Shown here piece after piece: positions 45,419-54,013 of a DNA stretch of 64,000 nt (positions are counted from its first letter, which is position 1; each line of letters begins with the position of its first letter). The stretch is taken from the NCBI GenBank assembly GCA_963803735.1, contig CAWDNV010000016.1:62001-126000 (forward strand), written 5' to 3'. Made by a program: the position numbers and the translations under genes. Under the pieces are notes generated by a model. That model was not told the DNA's origin, did not search any database, and was given only the letters and a program-made list of their open reading frames with translations. This DNA is from Palsa-189 sp963803735 (GTDB lineage: Bacteria > Acidobacteriota > Terriglobia > Acidiferrales > UBA7541).

Positions 45419-45765
45419 CCGATTTCTCTCGTCTAGCGAGATTCCTGGAGGTGGTTGGCACAACCCTCCCGATTCGCGAAGATGAAGAAGCGTGGCGCGA
45501 TGCTGAACGCCATTACGTATGAGACAGCGATAACTCTAATAGTAATTCGGCACTCCGTTCATCGGCGGTTCGTCCCCCCGAGATTGAAGACATCGGAAAG
45601 GCAAAGCAAAATCAGGATGGATAACACAGACATAAGAACGTATGTAATCACTGAAGATCTCCCGGTAGCGTGGGACGAACACCGTTATTGAGTTACTGCG
45701 CTTTTGCTAAAAGCATTTGCCCCGATTTCTCATTGTACTTGCCGAGCTTTTCTCCTCTGAGCCGG
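45419..45765. other. Spacer without a supported gene
   Basis: About 345 bases. Short open frames exist (for example a 24-codon frame starting MDNTDIRTYVITEDLP near 45616), but none has a convincing start or family features. Confidence 0.35.
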
Positions 45766-45894
45766 CAAGGGCTAGGGGCCGCCCGGGATCCGTGAAGAAG
45801 GGGCGGCCCCTAACTCTGGAGGTTGGTTCTTTTTCCAGGCTCGAAACTAGGGCAGCGGTGCTACAAATGGAACTCGCAATTCTTACAGGCGAGG
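45766..45894. repeat. Distant copy of the hairpin/CxNCExHL repeat
   Basis: Arms taggggccgccc (45773-45784) and gggcggccccta (45801-45812) form a 12-bp perfect stem. A box ctagggcagcggt follows at 45847 and aactcgcaattcttacaggc at 45871-45890, the same order as in the 25.9-26.5 kb cluster. On the reverse strand the box reads LACKNCEFHL then a stop. It abuts the 3' end of the small CxxC gene that ends at 45895. Confidence 0.78.
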
Positions 45895-46137
45895 CTAGGT
45901 GCACTCCCACCAGCCATCGAAGTAGCAATCACTACAAGTGTCATCTTCAGCGGACGTCTCAGAGAATTGTTCAACGCCGCAGAAATGAAGTGGCGTGTCC
46001 TGACAGATCAAACATGTCAGTGAGTGTAAATGTTGGAACGATTCGATCGAGAAAGATGAATGACACTTCGGACATTTCCAAAGCGTTAGGACCGAATTCA
46101 ATGCAGCGCCAGGCGTAATCGTTTTTCCCGCGGACAT
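45895..46137 (-). CDS. Small cysteine-rich (zinc-ribbon-like) protein
   Basis: 80 residues from ATG 46137 with AGGAAGGA 7 bases upstream. Cysteine pairs: LTLWKCPKCHSSFSIESF, SLTCLICQDTPLHFCGVEQF and DDTCSDCYFDGWWEC. Three CxxC knuckles plus two lone cysteines could hold two zinc ions. Not a family I can name. Its stop codon is followed by a copy of the hairpin repeat in which the reverse-strand frame reads CKNCEFHL, one base out of phase with this gene. Confidence 0.65.
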   Translation of the reverse strand: MSAGKTITPGAALNSVLTLWKCPKCHSSFSIESFQHLHSLTCLICQDTPLHFCGVEQFSETSAEDDTCSDCYFDGWWECT

Positions 46138-46198
46138 CGCATTCCTTCCTAACAACAGGTTTCGTTGGGCGGAATATTAAAGACTGCCGAATTGGTAG

Positions 46199-46291
46199 GA
46201 CACTGTCAGGTATTACAGGCGCAACGAGCTGGAGAAGGAAACCAGGAAGCTAAAGCGGCTGGTGGCGGAGCTATATAAACCTAGCTCGTAG
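46199..46291 (+). pseudogene. IS3-family OrfA scrap
   Basis: A 30-codon open frame reads TVRYYRRNELEKETRKLKRL then VAELYKPSS and a stop. This resembles the end of IS3-type OrfA proteins, where YYRW and a leucine-zipper-like ELEKENxxLKRLVAEL occur, with the region between them deleted. No inverted repeats seen. Confidence 0.5.
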
Positions 46292-46382
46292 TTCTGCCAG
46301 TTCTCAAGGCCCCTACACGCCTCATATCCTCGGCGTGTGTATAGTCAATTCCAAAAACGCAACTACAAGAAGGGGTGGTCAA

Positions 46383-47015
46383 ATGATTAAGATGTCACTA
46401 TTCGTGGCAGCGGGAATGGCGCTTCTGTTTGGTGCAAACGCGATTGCTCAAGACAACACGCCGACGACGTTTGAGATAGGTGTGGATTACTCGTTGGCCC
46501 ATTTCATCCCAGCTCTTCCCGGGAGTCGGTCTCACAACCTGAATGGCGGGGGCGGATCTATCGTCTTTTACACGCCAGCTAAGTGGCTTGGTATCAAAAT
46601 GGATCTACAGGGGTATGGCAGTAAGACTGCCGCCATCGGGATCCCCGTAGGTACCCCTCTCTTCCCAGGTGGTGGCACAGTGACGGTCCAGGGCAATCTG
46701 TTCACTTACATGTTTGGGCCTGTCATTAAGAAGCGAGGCAAGATCGAGCCTTTCGGAGAAGTGCTGGTCGGCGGGGCATACACTAATCTGTATGGCCATC
46801 TGCTTACAGCATCAGGGGTAGTGGGCAGGTCTCCAAACAACAACGCCTTTGCTTTGACCGCTGGAGTCGGCCTGGATATTCACATCAGCCGGGGAATATC
46901 AATAAGACCGATAGAGATTGGATATCTGAACACTCGTTTCTCTAACCCATTCTCCGGCGGCGCGGTAAATGAGAACAGTTATCGGTACATTGGTGGTGCC
47001 ACCTTTAATTTTTAA
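46383..47015 (+). CDS. Outer-membrane beta-barrel protein
   Basis: 210 residues from ATG 46383. Signal peptide SLFVAAGMALLFGANAIAQD, then strands such as TFEIGVDYSLAHFIPALPGS, WLGIKMDLQGYGSKTAAIG, LFTYMFGPVIKKRGKIEPFG, EVLVGGAYTNLYGHLL and GVGLDIHISRGISIRPIEIG; the last residues RYIGGATFNF end in phenylalanine as needed for BAM insertion. OmpA-type 8-strand barrel. It precedes the haem-enzyme group by 68 bases on the same strand and may or may not share its promoter. Confidence 0.85.
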   Translation: MIKMSLFVAAGMALLFGANAIAQDNTPTTFEIGVDYSLAHFIPALPGSRSHNLNGGGGSIVFYTPAKWLGIKMDLQGYGSKTAAIGIPVGTPLFPGGGTVTVQGNLFTYMFGPVIKKRGKIEPFGEVLVGGAYTNLYGHLLTASGVVGRSPNNNAFALTAGVGLDIHISRGISIRPIEIGYLNTRFSNPFSGGAVNENSYRYIGGATFNF

Positions 47016-47083
47016 GAAGTGTCCTGGTCTTCCTGTTTGCTCTTTCGGGGCTGGCACTACGCTTGGCCAAGGAGAAGAACGCG

Positions 47084-47935
47084 ATGAGCCAGAACCACTT
47101 TACTCTCAGCTTTCAGTTGAAGTCGCCTGCGGACGCAACGCAGGTGGTGGAGCGGCTCCCACCACTGATGCCCGGACTATTCCAAGTCGAGGATACCATT
47201 GGCACGATTCACTACTCGCGCTTCACAGTTCTAAGCGAGAGGACTCTGCTTTTTCTTGGCGACTTCGACGGCGAGTTCAGGCAGCTCATGGCCGGTCTGG
47301 CCAAGGCCGCGGGGCCGGTGTTCGATACGATCTTCGAGCGCGTGGATAATCCGCCGCCCACTCCGGTCGCCAGTAACGCCAACGCTCTTATCGAGTGGGC
47401 CGCGGCTCATCTTCTTCATCCGGTCAATCTCTACACTGCCTATCCGGAGGGGACGGTTCACGATATTAAGGCCTTGGCGTCGGCCGCGAACGTGAAAGGG
47501 GCCGGCGAACTAAATCCGTTTCTCGTAATCCTGCCCATGAAATCGAAACTCGCCTTCATCGAGGTTCAGCTGCTCCTGCGCGCGAGAGGACACGGTACAA
47601 CGAAAGACCTGGACAAAGTCGGCACACCTCATTTCGCACAGTTTGTGCCGCTAGAAGACAATGAAATTGGTTTCTTTACGGTGTACGACGGCTCGTTCGA
47701 CAAATACATTGCCGATTTCACCAAAAACATCGGACCAGTATTCGATCTTATCTTCAAATTCACCAAGGACCCGCCGCCTTCACCATGCAGAAAGCACCTT
47801 CAGGAGTTCATCGATTTTGCCAAAGGGGCAAACCGTGAGCCAATCGGTTTCTACCAGGCATATCCAGGCCTATCGGTTCAGGACATTCATGCCCTGATCT
47901 CCGATAGCAAGTCACAGTCAGCCTCGGCTGATTAG
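47084..47935 (+). CDS. Internally duplicated protein of unknown function, haem-enzyme operon
   Basis: 283 residues from ATG 47084 (GGAG 9 bases upstream). Two halves, about 5-130 and 145-275, repeat the same pattern: HYSRFTVLSERTLLFLGDFD versus HFAQFVPLEDNEIGFFTVYD, then AAGPVFDTIFERVDNPPPTP versus NIGPVFDLIFKFTKDPPPSP, and LYTAYPEGTVHDIKALA versus FYQAYPGLSVQDIHALI. The layout suggests a tandem alpha/beta ferredoxin-like (dimeric barrel) fold, the fold also used by DyP peroxidases. No signal peptide. Lies 41 bases before the DyP-type gene. Confidence 0.75.
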   Translation: MSQNHFTLSFQLKSPADATQVVERLPPLMPGLFQVEDTIGTIHYSRFTVLSERTLLFLGDFDGEFRQLMAGLAKAAGPVFDTIFERVDNPPPTPVASNANALIEWAAAHLLHPVNLYTAYPEGTVHDIKALASAANVKGAGELNPFLVILPMKSKLAFIEVQLLLRARGHGTTKDLDKVGTPHFAQFVPLEDNEIGFFTVYDGSFDKYIADFTKNIGPVFDLIFKFTKDPPPSPCRKHLQEFIDFAKGANREPIGFYQAYPGLSVQDIHALISDSKSQSASAD

Positions 47936-47976
47936 CGAGAGACGAGCACAAGAACTGACATCGAGGAGCAGGCGGA

Positions 47977-49530
47977 GTGGGCCAAGTCGGTAAGGCGGAT
48001 TCAGCGCTGGTGAAAGAAGCTAAGGGGCTCCTTGGGCGCTTGTTCCATCATGGCGAGGATACTGCCTCGGAATCGAAGTCCGTGCTCGACCTGCACGATA
48101 TTCAAGGGTTCATCCTCCGCGGGTACAGGATGCCCATGGTGCGGCATTTCTTACTAACGGTGGGCGTCCCGGCGGAAGCACGCAAGATGCTGGGGCGGCT
48201 GGTGAGCGGTGATGAGTCTGACGCTCCGCAGATCACCACTGCTGAAGACTGGCACGTAGGGTTCGCGCCGGGACCAGGAGACAATCCCGCCCAGGCCCCG
48301 CGCCGCAAGCCTGATTATTGCCTCAACGTGGGGATTACCTGGCCCGGCATGATGGCGTTGGAGATCAAAGATCGTGTCCTGACAGTTTCGTTCACGTCCT
48401 TCGGCGCGTTCACCGCTGGCGCCGCTGAGCGAGCGAAATTGGTCGGAGATACCGGGCCAAGTGCGCCGAGTAACTGGATCGGCGGCTTTGGGAAGGGAAA
48501 CGATCACGTCCTGGTGACTCTGCACGCCATCAGCCCACAGGCGATGAAAAGTTATAGCGACCGGCTATCAGAGCTGTTCGTCGAAGGTAATGCCTTTCGG
48601 GAGATCTGGCGAACCGACGGGATGGCGTGGATTGAGATTCAAGACGACAAGCCGACGTTTACTTCCAAGGTCCCCTTTGGTTACACCGACGGCATCAGCA
48701 TGACCACCATTCGCGGCGGTCCAGAACGATATTTTCCGGATCACCAGCAGCCATGTGAACCCTGGCTATTCGTTTTGCTGGATGAGGCTGAGAATTACTT
48801 CGTGCCGGAACCTCGAGAACTCGGCGTGAACGGCAGCTTTGCTTGCTTCAAAATGATCATGACGGACGTTGTTGGATTCGAGAAGTTCCTGCAATCGAAC
48901 AAGGACAAAATAGATCCCGAACTGCTCGCCGCCAAGATTTGCGGACGGTGGCGCAACGGTGTTCCTCTCGCGCTCTCGCCAGAAACGGATCGCCCTGCGG
49001 GCGGGATTTCACCCGAGCAGCTGAACAACTACGAATACGTGAACGCAGATGGGTCAGGCGATCCAAAGGGACTGCGGTGTCCCGTCGGCGCGCACATGCG
49101 CCGCATCAATCCACGAGGCCAGCCCGTGACGGGCCAGGGTCAACCGGGAGGCAGCAATAACACTCACCGGCTGATCCGTCGGGGCATGCCCTATGGGCCG
49201 AACTATGATCCGACGCAACCCGACGATGGCATCGAACGCGGACTTCTCGGCTATTTCATCAACTCGAGCTTAGAGAATCAGTATGAGTTCGTGCTGGGGC
49301 ATTGGGTGAATGACGCCGAATTCGCTGGGGCAGTCAGGCTGCCGCCTAAATCGAAGGATCCTATGATTGGCACTCAGGACCCTGCGGAAAGCATTTTCGT
49401 GATTCCGCAAGCGAATGGCGCGCCGCCCATCAAGGTCACAGGGTTCCAAAGCTTCATCACTACGAAAGCAGCCGCCTATTGCTTTCTGCCAAGCATCACC
49501 GCGATCAAATTTATCTCCAAACTAGGATGA
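47977..49530 (+). CDS. DyP-type haem peroxidase family protein
   Basis: 517 residues from a GTG start (AGGAGCAGGCGGA upstream), longer than the usual 300-450. Family marks: LHDIQGFILRGYRMP, the distal GYTDGIS corresponding to GxxDG with its catalytic Asp, RCPVGAHMRRINPRG with the proximal His, and HRLIRRGMPYG containing the distal Arg region; LLGYFINSSLENQYEFVLGH closes the fold. The family oxidises dyes or other organic molecules with peroxide; some members work on lipid or aldehyde substrates. Encoded between the duplicated protein and the catalase-like gene, separated by 1 base from the latter. Confidence 0.92.
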   Translation: MGQVGKADSALVKEAKGLLGRLFHHGEDTASESKSVLDLHDIQGFILRGYRMPMVRHFLLTVGVPAEARKMLGRLVSGDESDAPQITTAEDWHVGFAPGPGDNPAQAPRRKPDYCLNVGITWPGMMALEIKDRVLTVSFTSFGAFTAGAAERAKLVGDTGPSAPSNWIGGFGKGNDHVLVTLHAISPQAMKSYSDRLSELFVEGNAFREIWRTDGMAWIEIQDDKPTFTSKVPFGYTDGISMTTIRGGPERYFPDHQQPCEPWLFVLLDEAENYFVPEPRELGVNGSFACFKMIMTDVVGFEKFLQSNKDKIDPELLAAKICGRWRNGVPLALSPETDRPAGGISPEQLNNYEYVNADGSGDPKGLRCPVGAHMRRINPRGQPVTGQGQPGGSNNTHRLIRRGMPYGPNYDPTQPDDGIERGLLGYFINSSLENQYEFVLGHWVNDAEFAGAVRLPPKSKDPMIGTQDPAESIFVIPQANGAPPIKVTGFQSFITTKAAAYCFLPSITAIKFISKLG

Positions 49531-49531
49531 G

Positions 49532-50626
49532 TTGCGAGAAGTGCTCACCACCATGCTGTTCCTCACCAGATGGTTCGGAGTGACCGGCAGCGACGCGGAG
49601 CGGAACCTCGCTGTGGAGAAGTCCGACATCGAGGAGATCGTCGAGAAAGTTCTCTTGATGCAGTGGAAAGCTGCTGCCCAACAACGCCGGCCGCTCGGCC
49701 GTGGAACTCACGTGAAGGGCGTTTGTGCGCGAGCTCAATTCGAAGTGTTTGACGTTACCGTCGGACGCGACCGTGGGCTGGGGGCGAGACTCGCGAAGGG
49801 AATGTTCGCGAAGCCAGGCGTCTATCCCACTATCGTACGCTTTGCGAATTCCGACCCCAAAATCAACTCTGATTTCAAGTCCGATGTCCGATCGTTGTCT
49901 TTCTCGGTAGACCTTACTCGAGATGGCATGGCTGTTCCTGACGCGAACGCTACCCGGCAGGACTTCTCTATGCAAAACGGGACGACGCTTCCAATCAATG
50001 ACGCACGGGCATTTCTGGCGACCATGAAGTTGCTTACGGCTTCAAACCCAGCCGTCGGCCTGTGGTCCCTACCGTTCAAGGATAAGTTGAGAGTGGTGAG
50101 AACACTCGTTTTGGCACAATTGCAGGCACGACAAACAATCAAGCCTTACCAGCAACTGCGCTATTGGAGCACCGTTCCATTTCGTCATGGACCAAGTGAT
50201 GTGGTGAAGCATTCCGCTACGCCGTCCCCGAACAATCCGGCGCACCCTCTGCAAAGGAGTAACCCGAAGGGGCTGCAGGACGAATTGGTCCGGCACCTCA
50301 ACCAAGACACTAAGATGAGCGGCTTCGATTTTGGAGTTCAGTTCCTCAACGCCGACACGATGACCTATTGGGGCAAGCGTCGGGACGCTACCTTCTGGAT
50401 CGAGAACGCGAGTGTCGAATGGGACGAAACGGAAACACCTTTCCACACGATCGCACGCCTGACCCTGCTATCGAAGTCGCAACTTCCGTTTGACGTTGGC
50501 GAAGCTACCTACTTTGATGTCACGGGTAATTCAACATCTGACAGCGCGCCCGTTGGAAGCATTAATCGCGCCCGCTGGAGTGCGGAGGTTGCCAGCAGGA
50601 AAGCACGCATGCATGCGGAAGCTTAA
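49532..50626 (+). CDS. Small catalase-like haem protein
   Basis: Up to 364 residues; starts at TTG 49532, GTG 49541 or ATG 49553 are all possible. Catalase-fold elements: RGTHVKGVCARAQFEVF with the distal His, YPTIVRFANSDPK, SDVRSLSFSVDL, the Asn of FSMQNGTTLPINDARAF and the C-terminal APVGSINRARWSAEVASRK. The size is that of the y4iL/mini-catalase group, related to coral allene oxide synthase, rather than classical catalases of about 480 residues or more. Substrate may be organic hydroperoxides. Immediately follows the DyP-type gene. Confidence 0.85.
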   Translation: MREVLTTMLFLTRWFGVTGSDAERNLAVEKSDIEEIVEKVLLMQWKAAAQQRRPLGRGTHVKGVCARAQFEVFDVTVGRDRGLGARLAKGMFAKPGVYPTIVRFANSDPKINSDFKSDVRSLSFSVDLTRDGMAVPDANATRQDFSMQNGTTLPINDARAFLATMKLLTASNPAVGLWSLPFKDKLRVVRTLVLAQLQARQTIKPYQQLRYWSTVPFRHGPSDVVKHSATPSPNNPAHPLQRSNPKGLQDELVRHLNQDTKMSGFDFGVQFLNADTMTYWGKRRDATFWIENASVEWDETETPFHTIARLTLLSKSQLPFDVGEATYFDVTGNSTSDSAPVGSINRARWSAEVASRKARMHAEA

Positions 50627-50652
50627 CCACGCGGCGCATTTCATAGGCCACC

Positions 50653-50977
50653 TTGCGTCCGCTTCTGAGAATCGAATCGGGATCAGGACGCCAACTCCCC
50701 GCAGTCAGGACCAAAGGAAGCATCTTCGAGATTGTGTATCGCCGCTCGGTCTCGCGCTTGGGACATGACCAAGTCATCGGGGCGATTGCCCATCGACAGT
50801 GTCGGTTGATCTGGTTGATCCTGCACCAGGGAGTCCGTTACGAAGAGCGAGGCCCAGCCGTCAACAAACAATCGAAGCAAAGGCGCACGGCTAAAATGAT
50901 CCGGTAACCTCCGAAGCCTCGGCTATCGGATCGAATCACCGAATCCTCAACACTCCAGCCCAGCACAAGGGCAGTGA
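50653..50977 (+). pseudogene. IS110-family transposase C-terminal remnant, frameshifted
   Basis: The frame from about 50653 reads QLPAVRTKGSIFEIVYRRSV, RLGHDQVIGAIAHRQCRLIW, LILHQGVRYEERGPAVNKQS and RRTAKMIR, matching the tail of IS110-type transposases, then stops. Shifting by one base, the next codons give NLRSLGYRIESPNPQHS and a stop at 50975, the expected continuation. One lost or gained base at about 50903 explains it. No other part of the element is present. Confidence 0.75.
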
Positions 50978-51288
50978 TTTTCGACCCTGTAGGTGTTAAT
51001 GCGAGCGATCAAAACCTACTCCATAAGGGGCGCCCTTTTATAACGCGTCGGTTTTCCGGAAACTGGCTTCCCGCCGTTCGCACCTTGCGGCTGTTTTGTT
51101 TTCGCAGCTTCTGACCAGGCGTTCGCTCGCATCAGTCGGAAGTGTGGCGACGAGGTGGTGAACCACTCACTCGCCGTTGCTCTACCAACTGTCGTTTCTT
51201 ATCAAGCACAAATAACTAGCACTTTTGACAGCGGAACGTTCCCCTGAATCGTGGTGACATTTCTCAAGATTAAGGCTGGAGACCGACC
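50978..51288. other. Spacer without a supported gene
   Basis: About 310 bases upstream of a secreted-protein gene. Contains cccttttataacgcg near 51032, similar to the cccttttatagaac tail of the long spacer repeats, but too short to call a copy. GGAGACCGACC before 51289 is the ribosome binding site of the next gene. Confidence 0.4.
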
Positions 51289-52080
51289 ATGAATAGACAA
51301 ACTGGTACGCCATCTGGCGCGGCGACCGCGCTCGCCCAGAGCACGCAAACAGTCGACGCGAAGAGCTACCACAGAAGTTTGAAGTCCCGCCTCGCTGTTG
51401 CCGCTTGCAGCATGACATTAATGCTGACGCCGGCGATTGTGAGATCCCAGTCGTCGGCGATGGAGCAGCGCGTGGATGCACTCAAGCAATCTGTGACCCG
51501 GGACCAGCAGAACATCCGGCAGTATGAATGGATCGAGACCACCGTGATCAGCCTTAAAGGCGAGGAAAAATCGCGGCAGCAGAAGCAATGCTATTACGGC
51601 GCTGATGGCTCGTTACAGAAGGTCGAGGTGTCGGCGTCTCCGCCGCCGGAAAAGAAGCGCGGGTTGAGGGGCCGAATCGCCGAGAACAAGAAAGAAGAGC
51701 TGACGGACTACATGAAGCAGGCGGTGGCGCTGGTGAAGAGCTATATCCCACCCGACCCGGTTCGAATCCAGGCCGTGAAGGACGCGGGCAAGGTCAGCCT
51801 GGACCTACCGGGTGCGGGCAAGGGGGCACGTGTGAACCTCCGCGACTACGCCAAGCCCGACGACGTGTTGTCGGTGGAAGTCGACCCCGCCAGCAACCGG
51901 GTGATGGGGCTGACAGTCGCCACGTACCTGGACGACCCCAAGGATGCCGTCACCCTGGATGTCCGCTTCTCGGCCCTACAGGACGGGACGGGATACCCGG
52001 CGACTGAGGTTCTACTTGCCAATGCAAAAAATCTTTCGGTAAACGTAACCAACTCTGGATACCGGAAGTCAGCACACTGA
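51289..52080 (+). CDS. Secreted protein of unknown function (paralogue of the broken gene at 58.3 kb)
   Basis: 263 residues with a hydrophobic signal segment (RLAVAACSMTLMLTPAIVRS) after a longer polar N-terminus. Main blocks: SVTRDQQNIRQYEWIETTVI, KQCYYGADGSLQKVEVSASP, ENKKEELTDYMKQAVALVKS, YIPPDPVRIQAVKDAGKVSL, VLSVEVDPASNRVMGLTVAT and YLDDPKDAVTLDVRFSALQD. The same order occurs in the pseudogene at 58345-58933. Not a family I can name. Confidence 0.75.
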   Translation: MNRQTGTPSGAATALAQSTQTVDAKSYHRSLKSRLAVAACSMTLMLTPAIVRSQSSAMEQRVDALKQSVTRDQQNIRQYEWIETTVISLKGEEKSRQQKQCYYGADGSLQKVEVSASPPPEKKRGLRGRIAENKKEELTDYMKQAVALVKSYIPPDPVRIQAVKDAGKVSLDLPGAGKGARVNLRDYAKPDDVLSVEVDPASNRVMGLTVATYLDDPKDAVTLDVRFSALQDGTGYPATEVLLANAKNLSVNVTNSGYRKSAH

Positions 52081-52335
52081 TCGAAGGGTTTCGATAAGAA
52101 GTGGGTCTAGAGCGTGCTGGGCGAGGACGGAATCCCGTCCTTCTGCTTCTACGGGCCGTAAGGAGCAGCTCCAGCTCAGGGTAATCACTGAGTTCGTCAC
52201 CACGCTCTTCAAGACCGTATAACCACTGGATTTGACAGCAGCACGGGATGAGTCGAGCTAGGTCAACTCGAAGGTGCGTTGGCCCATCCCTGCGAAAGTT
52301 CATGGAACCAATCCCTCAGAGGCGTGAGAAAAACA

Positions 52336-52656
52336 ATGAAAATTAGTAATGCAATCCTGATTTTTGCCTGCCTCGTCCTGGGGTACGCTTCACCCTTGTT
52401 GGCTCAACAGAAGGGGCAATGGGTCCCGGGACAGTTTGGTTTTAATGCCGGAATGATACCCGATCCCGGCGTCACCTATGCCAACCTGGCCTTGAATTAC
52501 TCCGCCAGCCAGTTAAATGGACCCAACGGAAATAGCATCCCAGGGGTCGTTGACATTGCGGATTCCAAAGCCGCAGTCTGCAAAGCCGTAGGGGTTTCAA
52601 CACATGCGATTGGGGCGAAGCCTCTTCCCGGAAAGTGGCCCGGCAGCGAAAGCTAG
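52336..52656 (+). pseudogene. Truncated outer-membrane transporter (MetA phenol-degradation type), N-terminal part
   Basis: 106 codons from ATG 52336. After a signal peptide (NAILIFACLVLGYASPLLAQ) come QKGQWVPGQFGFNAGMIPDP and GVTYANLALNYSASQLNGPN, the usual start of MetA-pathway/transporter-type outer-membrane proteins of about 300 residues. The rest (KAAVCKAVGVSTHAIGAKPL) does not continue the family, so the gene looks cut and fused to unrelated codons. Ends 26 bases before a complete porin-like gene of another subgroup. Confidence 0.6.
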
Positions 52657-52681
52657 TTGCTGAGAAGGCCGTTTACTGGTC

Positions 52682-53623
52682 ATGGTTAGGAAGCGGTACT
52701 CGGCAGGGCTGCTCTTCGGCGTTTGTCTCGCCGCGGCTCTGTGCCACGGTCAGGATCTGACTCCGCGGGCCTACGTCATCACTCCCGTCCATTCAAATGC
52801 CGTCATCTTGACCTATGACTTCTCCGATGGCGGAGTTCTCTTCGACAATTCAGTCCCGATTACGAACGCCACGGCGACACTCGACGTCGCGATCCTTAGT
52901 TACTATCACACGCTGAGTTTGTTTGGGCGCTCCGCAAATATCACCGTCTCTTTGCCCTACGGTGTTGGACACTTCCAAGGGAAATTTCTAGACAACGAAA
53001 CCAAGCTGTACCGTTCCGGCCTCCTGGATTCGTTCTTTCGTTTATCGGTGAATATCAAGGGTGGACCGGCGATGTCCGTGAGGGAGTACGAATCCTGGCA
53101 TCAGGGGACAATCTTCGGCATGAGTCTTAGGGTCGTGGCTCCCACAGGTCAATATGATCCGAAAAAACTCATAAATAATGGCTCCAACCGCTGGGCCTTC
53201 AAACCCGAATTTGGCTACTCTGAACGCTGGGGACATTGGTTGCTCGATGCCTACGCAGGGGTGTGGTTTTTCACGGCGAACCCTGAGTTCTGGTCGCATA
53301 ATTCGTTCTTTCCCGGCATACGAACTCAAACGGAGGCCCCGGTCGGGTCCTTCGAAGGCCACCTGAGCTACAATATCAAGCCTCGACTCTGGGTTTCGCT
53401 CGATGGCAATTTCTGGTTTGGCGGTCGGACGACTGTGAATAGCATAGAAAACGTGAATACCTATCAGAAAAACTCTCGCGTTGGAGCGACCGCCTCGATC
53501 CCTGTGACCAAACATCAGAGCCTAAAGATTAGCTACAGCAATGGCGACTACGTCCTTTATGGCGGGAACTACCAGAGCGTTTCGGTGGCGTGGCAATATA
53601 GCTGGTTGGGGAGACCCAAATAG
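52682..53623 (+). CDS. Outer-membrane transporter-like protein (MetA phenol-degradation type)
   Basis: 313 residues. Signal peptide YSAGLLFGVCLAAALCHGQD; PRAYVITPVHSNAVILTYDF at the mature start; strands LSLFGRSANITVSLPYGVGH, MSLRVVAPTGQYDPKKLINN, NRWAFKPEFGYSERWGHWLL, DAYAGVWFFTANPEFW, RLWVSLDGNFWFGGRTTVN and SVSVAWQYSWL. Putative MetA-pathway family, predicted beta-barrel passing hydrophobic compounds. Ends about 30 bases before remnants of another outer-membrane gene. Confidence 0.87.
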   Translation: MVRKRYSAGLLFGVCLAAALCHGQDLTPRAYVITPVHSNAVILTYDFSDGGVLFDNSVPITNATATLDVAILSYYHTLSLFGRSANITVSLPYGVGHFQGKFLDNETKLYRSGLLDSFFRLSVNIKGGPAMSVREYESWHQGTIFGMSLRVVAPTGQYDPKKLINNGSNRWAFKPEFGYSERWGHWLLDAYAGVWFFTANPEFWSHNSFFPGIRTQTEAPVGSFEGHLSYNIKPRLWVSLDGNFWFGGRTTVNSIENVNTYQKNSRVGATASIPVTKHQSLKISYSNGDYVLYGGNYQSVSVAWQYSWLGRPK

Positions 53624-53657
53624 ACGCGGCGTCTGCTGGTCTCCGAGCCGGCTCTGA

Positions 53658-53765
53658 CCAGCGTCCGCAAAAATTCGTGCGCATGAAATTCAGGTTTCCA
53701 CGCGCTGACCAATGGGGCGTAAACGGATAGTCTGCGCCGCCGCCCAATGTCCGAGTGAAGGCGGT
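53658..53765 (-). pseudogene. Fragment of an outer-membrane beta-barrel gene
   Basis: Reverse-strand codons read TAFTRTLGGGADYPFTPHWS and ARGNLNFMRTNF, like the last strands of OmpA-type barrels (GGGxDYxxTPHWxxR...DYLRTNF). Neither the N-terminal strands nor an ending aromatic residue is found. Confidence 0.5.
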
Positions 53766-53922
53766 GTCAGCGGAAGACACCAACAAACACCTGGCCAAAG
53801 TAGAAGGCGTAATCGGCAAAGCCAAAGAGATTCTCGGGCGACATGGTTATCCCGACAACTTACGCACCGTAATTGTCGCTGGCACTATCGATCAAATGGC
53901 TATTCTGCTGAGCTTCGACTGA
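53755..53922 (+). CDS. Short open frame, possibly a truncated N-terminus
   Basis: 55 codons from a GTG: VSAEDTNKHLAKVEGVIGKA, KEILGRHGYPDNLRTVIVAG and TIDQMAILLSFD then stop. The regular helical pattern suggests it is the N-terminal part of a longer protein that lost its remainder. No ribosome binding site seen and no family named. Confidence 0.35.
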   Translation: MKAVSAEDTNKHLAKVEGVIGKAKEILGRHGYPDNLRTVIVAGTIDQMAILLSFD

Positions 53923-54013
53923 CTTTTGAGCAGGAAGAGATTAGGAAGAGATTTTCGGTAACTGGCTTCCGTACCCCGGTTGCTGCGGGTAGAATCTTAG
54001 AGGAGGCAACAAA

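Noticed and set aside
47049..47066. Possible sigma-54 promoter (tggcactacgcttggcc) before the haem operon
   Set aside because: The -12 element would have to be GC one base earlier and TTGC is not matched; too weak to call.
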